A DNA stretch of 46,833 nt from Siculibacillus lacustris (GTDB lineage Bacteria > Pseudomonadota > Alphaproteobacteria > Rhizobiales > Ancalomicrobiaceae), in the NCBI RefSeq assembly GCF_004328075.1, contig NZ_SJFN01000033.1, positions 3,994-50,826 on the forward strand, in the 5' to 3' direction. Below the pieces are notes generated by a model. The model had not been told where the DNA came from and ran no database searches. It was given only the letters and a program-made list of their open reading frames with translations. The translations under genes were made by a program, and so were the position numbers. Position 1 is the stretch's first letter. Every line of letters begins with the position of its first letter. Shown piece after piece: positions 9,628 to 18,352 of the stretch.

Positions 9628-10407
9628 TCAGGCGTCGTGGCGAGGGGTCCGTTCGGCCGGCTCGCGTGCGTCGGTGGGCTTGCGCGCCGCCAACAGATGT
9701 TCCTGGTTGCCGTCGCCGCCGCGGATCGGCGCCGGAATCCGGCCGATCTCCTGCCAGCCGGCCTCGGCCACCACCGCGGCGACCTTGTCGATCGCGGTCG
9801 CCGCGACCTCGGCGTCGCGGACGATGCCGCCCTTGCCGACGTGCTCGCGGCCGACTTCGAACTGCGGCTTGACCAGCATCACCGCGATCGCTCCCGGCGC
9901 GGCGAGCGCCAAGGCCGGCGGCAGGGCCAGCGCCAGCGAGATGAACGAGACGTCGACCACCACGAATTCCGGCGCGCCGTCGAGATCGTCGGGGGTCAGA
10001 TCGCGGGCGTTGAGCCCTTCGATCGAGGTCACCCGCGGATCGGCGGCGATCGCTTCGACCAACTGGCCGTGACCGACGTCGATCGCCGTGACATGGGTCG
10101 CACCGCGCGCCAGCAGCACCTCGGTGAAGCCGCCGGTCGAGGCGCCGACGTCGAGACAGCGCCGCCCCTCGGGCGACAACGCGAAGGCGTCGAGCGCGGC
10201 GATCAGTTTCAGCGCCGAGCGCGACACCCAGGCGGCGGCCGGATCGACCACTTCGACCGCCGCGTCGAGGGCGACCATCTGGCCGGGCTTGGCCGCGACC
10301 GCACCGCCGAGCCGCACCTCGCCGCGCCGAATCGCATCGGCGGCGCGGGCACGCGACGGCGACAGGCCGAGCCGCACCAGGGCGACGTCGAGGCGTTCAC
10401 GGGTCAT
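9628..10407 (-). CDS. tlyA: TlyA-family rRNA methyltransferase
   Basis: A 259-residue TlyA-type protein. An N-terminal S4 RNA-binding domain (RLDVALVRLGLSPSRARA, residues 5-22 and on to about 60) is followed by an FtsJ-like methyltransferase domain. The SAM motif is CLDVGASTGGFTEVLL, and MLVKPQFEVG is a later conserved motif. TlyA proteins 2'-O-methylate 16S and/or 23S rRNA; some are called haemolysin A for historical reasons. Length is normal. It belongs to the minus-strand run with dxs and xseB. Confidence 0.94.
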   Translation of the reverse strand: MTRERLDVALVRLGLSPSRARAADAIRRGEVRLGGAVAAKPGQMVALDAAVEVVDPAAAWVSRSALKLIAALDAFALSPEGRRCLDVGASTGGFTEVLLARGATHVTAIDVGHGQLVEAIAADPRVTSIEGLNARDLTPDDLDGAPEFVVVDVSFISLALALPPALALAAPGAIAVMLVKPQFEVGREHVGKGGIVRDAEVAATAIDKVAAVVAEAGWQEIGRIPAPIRGGDGNQEHLLAARKPTDAREPAERTPRHDA

Positions 10408-10419
10408 GGGGGGACCGAT

Positions 10420-10569
10420 CTAGAGGCAGAGGGCGAGGCTCGCGGCGAGCGTGTCGAACCACACGCCCGAGCCCCAGCGCACCCACGCCCACACCGCGCC
10501 GGCGAAGGCGAGGACGAGAATCGGGGTGCCGATCAACAGGACCGGGCGAGGAACGGCGAGCGAGGACAT
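10420..10569 (-). CDS. Very small predicted membrane protein
   Basis: A 49-residue open frame starting MSSLAVPRPVLLIGTPILVL, with one long hydrophobic segment (about residues 9-30) and a short polar tail ending in Cys-Leu. It sits 12 bp upstream of tlyA on the same strand and uses host codons. Position in the dxs-tlyA neighbourhood and the clean single helix support a real gene. There is no recognisable family. It could still be a chance frame in high-GC DNA. Confidence 0.45.
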   Translation of the reverse strand: MSSLAVPRPVLLIGTPILVLAFAGAVWAWVRWGSGVWFDTLAASLALCL

Positions 10570-10681
10570 GGCCGCATCATAGACCGTCGCGGCGCGGAAG
10601 GGAATTCGAGCGGGGCGCGGCCGCAGGTCGATCGCCCGTGAGCCCGCCCGACCCTCGGTGGTGACTCCCCGACCCTCGGCC

Positions 10682-10820
10682 GTCATCCCCGGCCGGAGCC
10701 GGCCTGCCGGCGGAGGGGAAGGGGATCCAGCGATGTTCGGGTTGGAAACCTTCGGCGTTTCCCGTGTGGCCTCTGGGTCCCCTTCCCCTCCGCGCCTTCG
10801 GCGCTCCGGCCGGGGACGAC
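10682..10820. repeat. Long imperfect inverted repeat (REP-like element)
   Basis: The left arm 10682-10730 begins GTCATCCCCGGCCGGAGC and ends GGAGGGGAAGGGGATCCAG. The right arm 10773-10820 is its imperfect reverse complement, beginning CTGGGTCCCCTTCCCCTCC and ending CTCCGGCCGGGGACGAC. An inner hairpin GGAAAC (10744-10749) / GTTTCC (10757-10762) lies in the centre. It fills most of the 332-bp gap between the SCO gene and the small membrane gene. The shape matches dispersed palindromic elements seen in alphaproteobacterial intergenic regions. No second copy was seen in this window. The remaining bases of the gap hold nothing else I can identify. Confidence 0.65.
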
Positions 10821-10901
10821 GGTGGGGCGAGACGCGACCGACCCGGAGGATCCGGGCTTCGAGGAAATCCCGATACGATCCCCTGCACGCGGCCCCGAGA
10901 A

Positions 10902-11516
10902 TCACCGCCGGGTGATCAGATTGCGGATCTTCGCGAGCGCCTTGTCGGTCGGCTCCTGGAAATTGATCACCCCGACGAAGCGGCCCTCGGCGTCGAGCAG
11001 GTAGGTCGCCGCGGTGTGGTCCATGGTGTAGTCGCCGTCCTTGCCCTCGACCTTGCGGGCGAACACCCGGTAGGCGGCGAGGATTTTGTCGGTCGCGGCG
11101 CGGTCGCCCGACAGGCCGACGAAGCGCGGATCGAACGAGCCGAGATACTCGGCGAGCTTGGCCGGGGTGTCGCGCTCCGGATCGACGGTGACGAACACCA
11201 CGCGGAAGCGCTCGGCGTCGGCGCCGAGCTGGGCCATCCACTGCGACGCCTCGAGCAGGGTGGTCGGGCAGACGTCCGGGCAATAGGTGTAGCCGAAGAA
11301 CATCGCCGTCGCCCGCCCCTTGAGGTCGGCTTCGGTGAACGGCCGGCCCTGCTGGTCGACCATCGCAAAGGGACCGCCGATCCCGCTCACCGGCCGCATC
11401 GCCGGCACCTGGTCGGGGGGGATGGTGTCGCGCACCGCATAGCGGACGGCGAGGCCGACGATCAGCACGACGATCGCCGCCCAGACGACGGCGCGAAACT
11501 TCTGCAGCAGCGTCAT
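10902..11516 (-). CDS. SCO1/SenC-family copper chaperone
   Basis: A 204-residue membrane-anchored thioredoxin-fold protein. An N-terminal hydrophobic segment (about residues 7-27, [20 protein letters not shown]) anchors the globular domain in the periplasm. The copper motif CPDVC lies in [12 protein letters not shown], and the third ligand His is in [16 protein letters not shown] proteins deliver copper to the CuA site of cytochrome oxidase or act as thiol reductants. The start ATG overlaps the dxs stop (ATGA), which is unusual company since the functions are unrelated. Confidence 0.93.
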   Translation of the reverse strand: MTLLQKFRAVVWAAIVVLIVGLAVRYAVRDTIPPDQVPAMRPVSGIGGPFAMVDQQGRPFTEADLKGRATAMFFGYTYCPDVCPTTLLEASQWMAQLGADAERFRVVFVTVDPERDTPAKLAEYLGSFDPRFVGLSGDRAATDKILAAYRVFARKVEGKDGDYTMDHTAATYLLDAEGRFVGVINFQEPTDKALAKIRNLITRR

Positions 11517-13459
11517 CCGCGTCCCCTGTCGCCGCCGAGGACGCGCACCGGCTCGATACGCGGTTCGGCGCGCCCGAGGGCGTCGAACACCCGCCGCACG
11601 ATTCCCGCCGCGTCGAGCCCGACCGCCGCCATCGTCGCCGCCGGGTCGCCGTGGTCGAGGAACGAGTCGGGCAGGGTCAGCACCCGCACCTTGAGATGGC
11701 CGTCGAGCAGGCCGTCGTCGCTGAGCGCCTGCAGCACGTGGCTGCCGAAGCCGCCGACCGCACCTTCTTCGACGGTCACCAGAACCTCGTGGTCGCGCGC
11801 CAGTCGGCGCAGCAGATCGCGGTCGAGCGGCTTCATGAAGCGCGCGTCGGCCACCGTCGTCGACAGGCCCGCCGCCTCCAGCGTCTCCGCCGCCTCGAGC
11901 GCCGCGGCCAGCCGGGTGCCCAGCGACAGGATCGCCACCTTGGTGCCCTCGCGGATCACCCGGCCGCGGCCGATCTCCAGGATCTCGCCCACCGCCGGCA
12001 TCTCGACGCCGACGCCCTCGCCGCGCGGGAAACGGAAGGCCGAGGGCCGATCGTCGATCGCCGCCGAGGTCGCCACCATGTGGACCAACTCCGCCTCGTC
12101 GGCCGGCGCCATCACCACGAAGTTCGGCAGGCAGCCGAGAAAGGCGAGGTCGAAGGCCCCGGCATGGGTGGCGCCGTCGGCGCCGACGAAGCCGGCGCGA
12201 TCGATCGGGAAACGCACCGGCAGCTTCTGCAGCGCCACGTCGTGGGCGACCTGATCGAAGCCGCGCTGCAGGAAGGTCGAATAGATCGCGCAGAACGGCT
12301 TGAAACCGGCGGCGGCGAGCCCGGCGGCGAAGGTCACGGCGTGCTGCTCGGCGATGCCGACGTCGAACATCCGCTTCGGAAACGCCTGACCGAACAGATC
12401 GAGCCCGGTGCCGGTCGGCATCGCCGCGGTGATGCCGAGGATCTTGTCGTCGCGCCGCGCCGCGTCGATCAGCGCCTCGGCGAACACCCGCGTATAGGAC
12501 GGGGCATTGGCCTTGGGCTTGGCCTGTTTGCCGGTGATCACGTCGAACTTGCCGACGCCGTGATACTTGTCGCTCGCCGCCTCGGCCGGGGCGTAGCCCT
12601 TGCCCTTCTTGGTGATGACGTGCAGCAGGATCGGCCCGTCCTTGGCGTCGCGGACGTTGCGCAGCACCGGCAGGAGATGGTCGAGATTGTGCCCGTCGAT
12701 CGGACCGACGTAGTAGAAGCCGAGCTCCTCGAACAGCGTCCCGCCCATGGCGAAGCCGCGGGCGAATTCGTCGGCCCGTTCGGCCGCCACTTCGAAGAAC
12801 TTCGGCAGGCGCTTGGTCACCTGTTTGCCGATGTCGCGCAGCTGCATGAAGGTGCGCGACGACACCAGCCGCGCCAGATAGGCGCTCATCGCGCCGGTCG
12901 GCGGGGCGATCGACATGTCGTTGTCGTTGAGGATGACGATCAGCCGCGAATCCATCGCCCCGGCGTTGTTCATCGCCTCATAGGCCATGCCCGCCGACAT
13001 CGAGCCGTCGCCGATCACCGCCACCACGTTGTGGCGGCCGCCGGCGAGGTCGCGGGCTTCGGCGAAGCCCAGCGCTGCCGAGATCGAGGTCGAGGAATGG
13101 GCCGCCCCGAACGGATCGTAGGGGCTCTCGTCGCGCCGGGTGAAGCCCGACAGGCCGCCCGGCTGGCGCAGGGTGCGGATCCGGTCGCGCCGCCCGGTCA
13201 GGATCTTGTGCGGATAGGTCTGGTGGCCGACGTCCCAGATCAGGATGTCGTTCGGCGTGTCGAACACCTTGTGCAGGGCGACCGTCAGTTCGACGACCCC
13301 GAGGCCGGCGCCGAGATGGCCACCGGTCACCGACACCGCATCGATCATCTCGGCCCGGACTTCGTCGGCCAACTGGCGCAACTGACCGTCCGCGAGTTTC
13401 CGGACGTCCTCCGGAGTCTTGACGGTGTCGAGCAGGGGAGTCTCGGGGGGAACGGACAA
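11513..13459 (-). CDS. dxs: 1-deoxy-D-xylulose-5-phosphate synthase
   Basis: A 648-residue thiamine-diphosphate enzyme that condenses pyruvate and glyceraldehyde-3-P, the first step of the MEP isoprenoid pathway. Visible motifs include [20 protein letters not shown] near the N-terminus, the ThDP-binding [18 protein letters not shown], and GIAEQHAV with the catalytic Glu. The frame is open to 13609, but the extra 50 residues are not family-like. A TTG at 13459 gives the expected N-terminus ([13 protein letters not shown]) and has GAGAGA 8 nt upstream, so I choose it. No ATG is available near the right place. It is preceded by xseB, as in many alphaproteobacteria. Confidence 0.95.
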   Translation of the reverse strand: MSVPPETPLLDTVKTPEDVRKLADGQLRQLADEVRAEMIDAVSVTGGHLGAGLGVVELTVALHKVFDTPNDILIWDVGHQTYPHKILTGRRDRIRTLRQPGGLSGFTRRDESPYDPFGAAHSSTSISAALGFAEARDLAGGRHNVVAVIGDGSMSAGMAYEAMNNAGAMDSRLIVILNDNDMSIAPPTGAMSAYLARLVSSRTFMQLRDIGKQVTKRLPKFFEVAAERADEFARGFAMGGTLFEELGFYYVGPIDGHNLDHLLPVLRNVRDAKDGPILLHVITKKGKGYAPAEAASDKYHGVGKFDVITGKQAKPKANAPSYTRVFAEALIDAARRDDKILGITAAMPTGTGLDLFGQAFPKRMFDVGIAEQHAVTFAAGLAAAGFKPFCAIYSTFLQRGFDQVAHDVALQKLPVRFPIDRAGFVGADGATHAGAFDLAFLGCLPNFVVMAPADEAELVHMVATSAAIDDRPSAFRFPRGEGVGVEMPAVGEILEIGRGRVIREGTKVAILSLGTRLAAALEAAETLEAAGLSTTVADARFMKPLDRDLLRRLARDHEVLVTVEEGAVGGFGSHVLQALSDDGLLDGHLKVRVLTLPDSFLDHGDPAATMAAVGLDAAGIVRRVFDALGRAEPRIEPVRVLGGDRGRG

Positions 13460-13605
13460 ATTCTCGGTCTCTCGCGATGCGGCCGCTCGGACGTCCGGCA
13501 GCCCGCGGTCGGGACGCGCGGACCGACCCTCATGGTTACATGAGGGCCCCGGCCCCTGCAAATCATCGTTCGAAGACGGTGCCGCGACGGCCGCGCCGCG
13601 CCCCG

Positions 13606-13869
13606 TCAACGCCCCTCGACGTCGAGCGGCTCGACGCCGACCGGCCGGCCCTCGGCCGACAGGCGGATCTTCTCGACCCGCGCCTCCGCCGCCGACAGGA
13701 GGCGGGTGCAGTGGGCCTTGAGGGCCTCGCCGCGCTCGTAGGCGGCGATCGATTCTTCGAGCGCGACGTCGCCCCGCTCCAGGCGGGCGACGATCGTCTC
13801 GAGCTCGGCGAGCGCCTTTTCGAAGGTCAGGGCGGCGACGTCGGCGGCGACAGCGGGCAGGTCGGTCAC
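13606..13869 (-). CDS. xseB: Exodeoxyribonuclease VII small subunit
   Basis: An 87-residue small subunit of exonuclease VII, which with XseA degrades single-stranded DNA. The conserved helical hairpin reads [20 protein letters not shown] and then [21 protein letters not shown] 13869 gives the normal family length; the frame is open far upstream but the extension is not family-like. It lies 146 bp upstream of dxs on the same strand, a widely conserved alphaproteobacterial neighbourhood. Confidence 0.9.
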   Translation of the reverse strand: MTDLPAVAADVAALTFEKALAELETIVARLERGDVALEESIAAYERGEALKAHCTRLLSAAEARVEKIRLSAEGRPVGVEPLDVEGR

Positions 13870-13946
13870 GATCGGGATCTCGTCGGCGAGGGTTGCGAGA
13901 CCGCGAGGAGGCACGGCGGGGCGCCGACTGTCAATCGCCCGCGGCC

Positions 13947-14450
13947 TCAACGATCCTCGACGAGGCCGCTGGTCTTGCCGGCCGGCAGCTTCTTGGCATA
14001 GACGATCTCGAAGTCGTAGACGGTGACGTCGCCCGAGGACTCGGTCGCCTGGATCACCGCGGAATCGGTGCCTTCGCCCTTGGTCGGCACCGGCCAGGTC
14101 ACCCGTGACCAGTTGAATTTCTTGCCGTTGCAGGCGGCATAGGGGCCGGTCGGGTCGGTGGTGCCGGGCGCCGTGACCGTCTTGACCGTCAGCTTGGCGA
14201 GCTTCGGCTGCTTGGTCACGGCGAGCGCCGGCGCCGGCGCGGCCGAGCAGTCTTCGCGCATCTCGCGGAAAGAATCGACCACCACGGTCTGCGCCTTGCC
14301 GGACACGGCGACCCACAGGCGCTTCTCGATCCGATCGGTGTCGGCGCGCGCCGCGCCGATCGCGCAGGTCCCGGCGACCGCCACGGCGACCAGGGCGACA
14401 GCGAACGGGCGACCCGCCCGGGTGGCCCAACGATTCGTGTCGAATGCCAT
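13947..14450 (-). CDS. Secreted protein of unknown function
   Basis: A 167-residue protein with a clear signal peptide: positive n-region, hydrophobic core (about residues 15-31, [17 protein letters not shown]), and a likely cut after GAARA. The mature part is small and beta-like, with two Cys (REDCSAAP and YAACNGKKF) that could form a disulfide. ATG 14450 is preceded by GAGGAG with 9-nt spacing. It lies between the MFS transporter and xseB on the same strand. I recognise no domain. Confidence 0.72.
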   Translation of the reverse strand: MAFDTNRWATRAGRPFAVALVAVAVAGTCAIGAARADTDRIEKRLWVAVSGKAQTVVVDSFREMREDCSAAPAPALAVTKQPKLAKLTVKTVTAPGTTDPTGPYAACNGKKFNWSRVTWPVPTKGEGTDSAVIQATESSGDVTVYDFEIVYAKKLPAGKTSGLVEDR

Positions 14451-14542
14451 GTCGGTGGTCTCCTCTCGTTGAAGTGGCGTCGATCTTTACGGAATCCGTG
14501 GGCGAGCACCAGAGGGAAGAACACCGATTCGGCCGAGCCCCC

Positions 14543-15796
14543 TCAGGGCCTGCGCGCAGGTGCCGCAGCCGCGGCCGCCACCGCCGCCCGTTCCGCCCGC
14601 ACCAGACCGACGAGCGGCAGGGCGGCGGCTAGCCCGAGCAATCCGCCGACCAGCGCGGTCAGCACGCCGGCGGTCGCCCCGCCGACGCCGATGATGATCG
14701 CGAAGGCGGTCGGCGAGGCCGCGAACACCAGATTCTGCGGCAGCATCATGCCGCCGCTCAGCGTGCCGAAGTCGCGCGAGCCCAGCAGCGACAGCGGCAG
14801 GGTGGCCCGCAGCACCGCCAGGATGCCGTTGGCGCCGCTCCACAGGATCACGAAGGCGATGATCCCGGCGCTCGGCGCGAAGGGCAGGAAGGCCAGTCCG
14901 ATCGCCGGGGTCAGAATGGTCATGGCGATCAGCGTCACGGTCAGCGGCCCGAGCCGCCGCCCGAGGGTCAGTTCGATGCCGCGCGCCGCCACCGAGGCCG
15001 GTCCGCTCATCGCCGCGATGGTCACCGCGGTGGCGCGATCGAGCCCCATCACCTCGAACATCGAGATGAAGTGCAGGGGCAGGCCCCAGGCCGCGAATCC
15101 TTGCGCCGCGAAGGCGAAGGTCATCAGCCCGGCCGCCCAGCGCCGCCGCCGCGGATCGACCAGCGGCCGCACCGCGCCGGTCGGCTCCTCGTCGGGTGCG
15201 GTCGGTTCGTCGCCGTCGTGCCAACGCGCGGCGATCCACAGATGGACCGGCAGCACCACCACGAGATTGAGCAGCCCGAAGATCCACAGCGTCGCCCGCC
15301 AGCCGACCACCGCGTCGAGCGCCGCGGTCACCGGCCAGAACACCGTCGCCGACAGGCCGGTCAGGAGCGCGATCCAGCTGATCTGATGGCGCGCCTCGAC
15401 CCCGCCGAGCCGGGTCACCAGGGTCTGGGACGCCAGCGTCAGACACAGCGATTGGGCGAGCCCGAAGGCCACCCAGGTGACGAACCAGGTGGTCCGCGAC
15501 GGCACCGCCGCGAACAGGAACAGCCCACCGGCGATCAGCATCGAGCCGTAGGACAGCGACCGCGCCACCCCGCGCCGGTCGAACAGCCGCCCCGCCGCCG
15601 GTGCGAACACGCCGCCCAACGCGACCATGATGGTCACGCCGAGAAAGGTCGTCTCGGTGCTGAAGCCGAGGTCGCGGGCCAGCGCCTCGGCGAGACCCGA
15701 GGGCATGTAATAGGTCGTGCCCCAGCCGATGATCTGGGTGAGCGCGAGGGCCAGGACGAGGGAGAGCGGGCCGGCGGGGCGGGGGCGACGGGTCAT
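14543..15796 (-). CDS. MFS transporter
   Basis: A 417-residue major facilitator with about 12 hydrophobic segments in two halves separated by an acidic cytoplasmic loop ([15 protein letters not shown], about residues 195-210). The first helix includes [17 protein letters not shown], a motif I associate with a common alphaproteobacterial MFS subgroup. The loop 2-3 motif [12 protein letters not shown] fits the family signature. Substrate unknown. ATG 15796 is the first Met before helix 1. It follows the HDAC-like gene on the same strand with a 59-bp gap. Confidence 0.88.
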   Translation of the reverse strand: MTRRPRPAGPLSLVLALALTQIIGWGTTYYMPSGLAEALARDLGFSTETTFLGVTIMVALGGVFAPAAGRLFDRRGVARSLSYGSMLIAGGLFLFAAVPSRTTWFVTWVAFGLAQSLCLTLASQTLVTRLGGVEARHQISWIALLTGLSATVFWPVTAALDAVVGWRATLWIFGLLNLVVVLPVHLWIAARWHDGDEPTAPDEEPTGAVRPLVDPRRRRWAAGLMTFAFAAQGFAAWGLPLHFISMFEVMGLDRATAVTIAAMSGPASVAARGIELTLGRRLGPLTVTLIAMTILTPAIGLAFLPFAPSAGIIAFVILWSGANGILAVLRATLPLSLLGSRDFGTLSGGMMLPQNLVFAASPTAFAIIIGVGGATAGVLTALVGGLLGLAAALPLVGLVRAERAAVAAAAAAPARRP

Positions 15797-15855
15797 CGCC
15801 GCACCATGGGGATCTGTACGGATCTCCGCAAGCCGGCTCCGCGCAACCCTCCCTC

Positions 15856-16785
15856 TCAACTCTTCATCAGGGTCATGACATGGGCGGCGACCGAGCGGGC
15901 GAGGCCCTCGAGGTCGTAGCCGCCTTCCAGGATCGACACCACCCGGCCGTTGCAATGGCGCTCGGCGAGGTCCATCAGCCGCGCCGTGGCCCAGGCGAAG
16001 TCCGATTCGACCAGATTGATCTGGCTCATCGGATCGCGGGTATGGGCGTCGAAACCGGCCGAAATCACCACCAGATCCGGTCGGAACGCGTCGATCCGCG
16101 GCAGAATCGCGAAGTCCATCGCCTCGCGGAACTCCGCCCCGCCGGCCCCCGCCCACAAGGGCGCATTGACGATGTTGTCGGCGATTCCCGTCTCGGCGAT
16201 CTCGCCGGTGCCCGGGTAGAACGGCATCTGATGGGTCGAGGCGTACATCAGGTCGCGCTCGTTCCAGAAGATGTCCTGGGTGCCGTTGCCGTGGTGGACG
16301 TCGAAGTCCATCACCACCACCCGCTCGGCGCCGTGGCGGGCGCGCGCCCATTTGGCGGCGATGGCCGCGTTGTTGAACAGGCAGAAGCCCATGGCGCGCT
16401 TCGATTCGGCGTGGTGACCGGGCGGCCGCACCGTGCAGAAGGCGTTCTTGACCTTCTTCTCGAACACCTCGTCGACCGCCTGACAGGCGCCGCCGACCGC
16501 CCGCAGCGCCGCTTCGAGCGAGCCCGGCGAAATCGTCGTGTCGTCGTCGAGGCGCAACAGACCCTCGCTCGGCACCGAGCCGGCGATCTCCTCGAAATGG
16601 CCGACGTCATGGGCGAGGCCGACCATCTCGGCGGTGCCCAGCGCCGCCGCCTCGCGCTCCAGCGGTTGGAACCGTTCGGCTTCGAGGATGCGGTCGATGA
16701 CCCGGATCCGGTCCGGCCGCTCGGGGTGGCCGAGCGGCGTGACGTGGCCGAGGCAGGCCGGGTGATGGATCAGCAACGTCGACAT
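15856..16785 (-). CDS. HDAC-family deacetylase (acetoin utilisation/APAH type)
   Basis: A 309-residue zinc-dependent deacetylase of the histone-deacetylase superfamily. In bacteria these act on acetylpolyamines, acetyl-lysine or related amides. All hallmark motifs are present: GHPERPDRI near the N-terminus, RPPGHHAE with the catalytic His pair, VVMDFDVHHGNGTQ with zinc ligands, SAGFDAH with another ligand, and LEGGYDLEGLA at the end. Length is normal. It heads the minus-strand run containing xseB and dxs, a neighbourhood conserved in many alphaproteobacteria. Confidence 0.93.
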   Translation of the reverse strand: MSTLLIHHPACLGHVTPLGHPERPDRIRVIDRILEAERFQPLEREAAALGTAEMVGLAHDVGHFEEIAGSVPSEGLLRLDDDTTISPGSLEAALRAVGGACQAVDEVFEKKVKNAFCTVRPPGHHAESKRAMGFCLFNNAAIAAKWARARHGAERVVVMDFDVHHGNGTQDIFWNERDLMYASTHQMPFYPGTGEIAETGIADNIVNAPLWAGAGGAEFREAMDFAILPRIDAFRPDLVVISAGFDAHTRDPMSQINLVESDFAWATARLMDLAERHCNGRVVSILEGGYDLEGLARSVAAHVMTLMKS

Positions 16786-17140
16786 CGATTCGTCCTTCCT
16801 CCCCGACCCTTCCGTCCTCTGGCGGGACGGTTGGTGCGGCGCGCCGGCCCCGGGCGGCCGGATCGCCGCCGAGCGTACGAAGGACGGCCCCGGTCGATCC
16901 GTCGCAGGCCCCTTCGCGATGCCGTTCTGCTACGATGACGGATCGTGGTCCGATCGTCACGCGCGGACCGTGAGAGAAATCAAAAACGCCGTCATACCTT
17001 CGGGTATCGCGGCGCTCGCGCGCGCCGGGTCGCGACCAGCGCGCCGGAGGGGCGCCGGCCATCGACGCCTCGCGCCGTGGTGGCGCAGAGCCTTCCGTTA
17101 CCGCGCGCCTCGGTCGGTCGCCTCGCGACCGTCCGCCGCC
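16786..17140. other. Gap upstream of deacetylase gene
   Basis: A 355-bp stretch between the threonylcarbamoyl-AMP synthase stop and the deacetylase start, both on the minus strand. It contains one clear element, the hairpin at 16994-17007. Otherwise it is GC-rich, with no convincing open frame on either strand. The deacetylase promoter should lie here on the minus strand, but I see no good -35/-10 pair. Confidence 0.5.
16981..17007 (-). terminator. Hairpin with T-run after Sua5-type gene
   Basis: ATACC (16994-16998) and GGTAT (17003-17007) form a perfect 5-bp stem closed by a stable tetraloop (TTCG on plus, CGAA on minus). On the minus strand, six bases later comes TTTTT (16986-16982). It lies about 135 bp past the minus-strand gene stop, so it could end that transcript. 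The short stem makes this only moderate. Confidence 0.4.
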
Positions 17141-18142
17141 TCAGGGGCGCGGCGCCGCTGCCCGCCGCAGCCGATCGACGATCGCTTCGCCGAGCCCGTC
17201 TTCCGGGATCGGCGCCACGGCGATCGAGGCGAAGCCTTCGCCGTCGAGCTCGCGCAATGCCCGGAACAGCCGCGCCGCCGCCTCGCCGAGATCGCCCGAC
17301 GGGCTGAGATCGAGGATCCGTCCCGCCCGTTCGGACCCCGTCGGCCGGGCCCCGGCGAAGGTCAGCAGCGCCTCGCCCGGGGCCACCTCCGTCGCGTCGA
17401 GCCGCACCCGGGCGTTCGGCGCATAGTGCGAGGTCAGCATGCCCGGCGCCGCCACCGCCACGCCCAGTGCATCGTCGTCGGCGTCGCGGCTCGGCGGATC
17501 GGCGAGCGGCCCGCCGATCACCGCCTCGATCGCCGCGCGCGGGATGCCGCCGGGGCGCAGCAGCCGCGGCGTGCCGTCGATCAGCGCGACGATCGTCGAT
17601 TCGACCCCGACCGGCGTCGCCCCGGTGTCGATCATCTCGGCGACCGAATCGCCCAGCTCCTCGACCACGTCGGCCGCGGTGGTCGGGCTGACCCGGCCCG
17701 AGCGGTTGGCGCTGGGGGCGGCGACCGGTCGCCCGAACCGCGCCAGGATCGCCCGCGTCACCGCATCCGCCGGTACCCTGAGGCCGATGGTGTCGAGCCC
17801 GGCCGAGGCGAGATCGCAGATCGCGCTTTCGGCGCGCTTGGGCACCACCAGGGTCAGCGGGCCCGGCCAGAAGGCCGCCGCCAGACGCCGCGCGACGGCG
17901 TCGAAGATCCCATGAGCTTCCGCCGCGGCGAGATCGGCGACGTGAGCGATCAGCGGATTGAACCGCGGCCGGCCCTTGGCGGCATAGATCGCCGCCACCG
18001 CCCGGCCGTCGGTGGCGTCCGCGCCGAGCCCGTAGACCGTCTCGGTCGGCAGGCCGACCAGCCGTCCGGCGGCGAGGGCTGCGACCGCCGCGGCGATCGC
18101 CGCTTCGCGGGTGGTGGGGTCGATCGGGCGATGCACGGCCAT
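17141..18142 (-). CDS. L-threonylcarbamoyladenylate synthase (Sua5 type)
   Basis: A 333-residue YrdC/Sua5 enzyme that makes threonylcarbamoyl-AMP for the universal tRNA modification t6A. The N-terminal YrdC domain holds GLPTETVYGLGADATDG, AAKGRPRFNPL and PSANRSGRVSPTTA. A C-terminal Sua5 domain begins after PGMLTSHYAPNARVRL. This is the long two-domain form. Start 18142 gives MAVHRPIDPTTRE with a GAGG ribosome site 5 nt upstream; an alternative Met lies 19 codons earlier. It is divergent from the acyl-CoA dehydrogenase gene, 210 bp away. Confidence 0.93.
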   Translation of the reverse strand: MAVHRPIDPTTREAAIAAAVAALAAGRLVGLPTETVYGLGADATDGRAVAAIYAAKGRPRFNPLIAHVADLAAAEAHGIFDAVARRLAAAFWPGPLTLVVPKRAESAICDLASAGLDTIGLRVPADAVTRAILARFGRPVAAPSANRSGRVSPTTAADVVEELGDSVAEMIDTGATPVGVESTIVALIDGTPRLLRPGGIPRAAIEAVIGGPLADPPSRDADDDALGVAVAAPGMLTSHYAPNARVRLDATEVAPGEALLTFAGARPTGSERAGRILDLSPSGDLGEAAARLFRALRELDGEGFASIAVAPIPEDGLGEAIVDRLRRAAAPRP

Positions 18143-18243
18143 GGAGCCTCGGGGGATGGGACGGTGCGGCGCGGCGCCGTCGTCGGGAGATGCGCTCATC
18201 CGGGGGAGGGGGCGCCTGAGACCAAGGTCGCAGCGGCCCGCCA

Positions 18244-18271
18244 TTGACCCCGGACGCCGCCTTTCTAGAGT
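18244..18271 (+). promoter_or_regulatory. Candidate sigma-70-type promoter for acyl-CoA dehydrogenase
   Basis: TTGACC (18244-18249) and TAGAGT (18266-18271) are separated by 16 bp, about 80 bp before the dehydrogenase ATG. Both hexamers match the housekeeping consensus fairly well for a high-GC genome. A GAAGGAGC ribosome site follows just upstream of ATG 18353. Confidence 0.5.
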
Positions 18272-18352
18272 GCAGACGAACCACGCAGTCAACTGCCGTC
18301 CGATGCGCAGTCCTGTCGAAACGTGACGCATTCGTGAAGGAGCTGTCCGACC

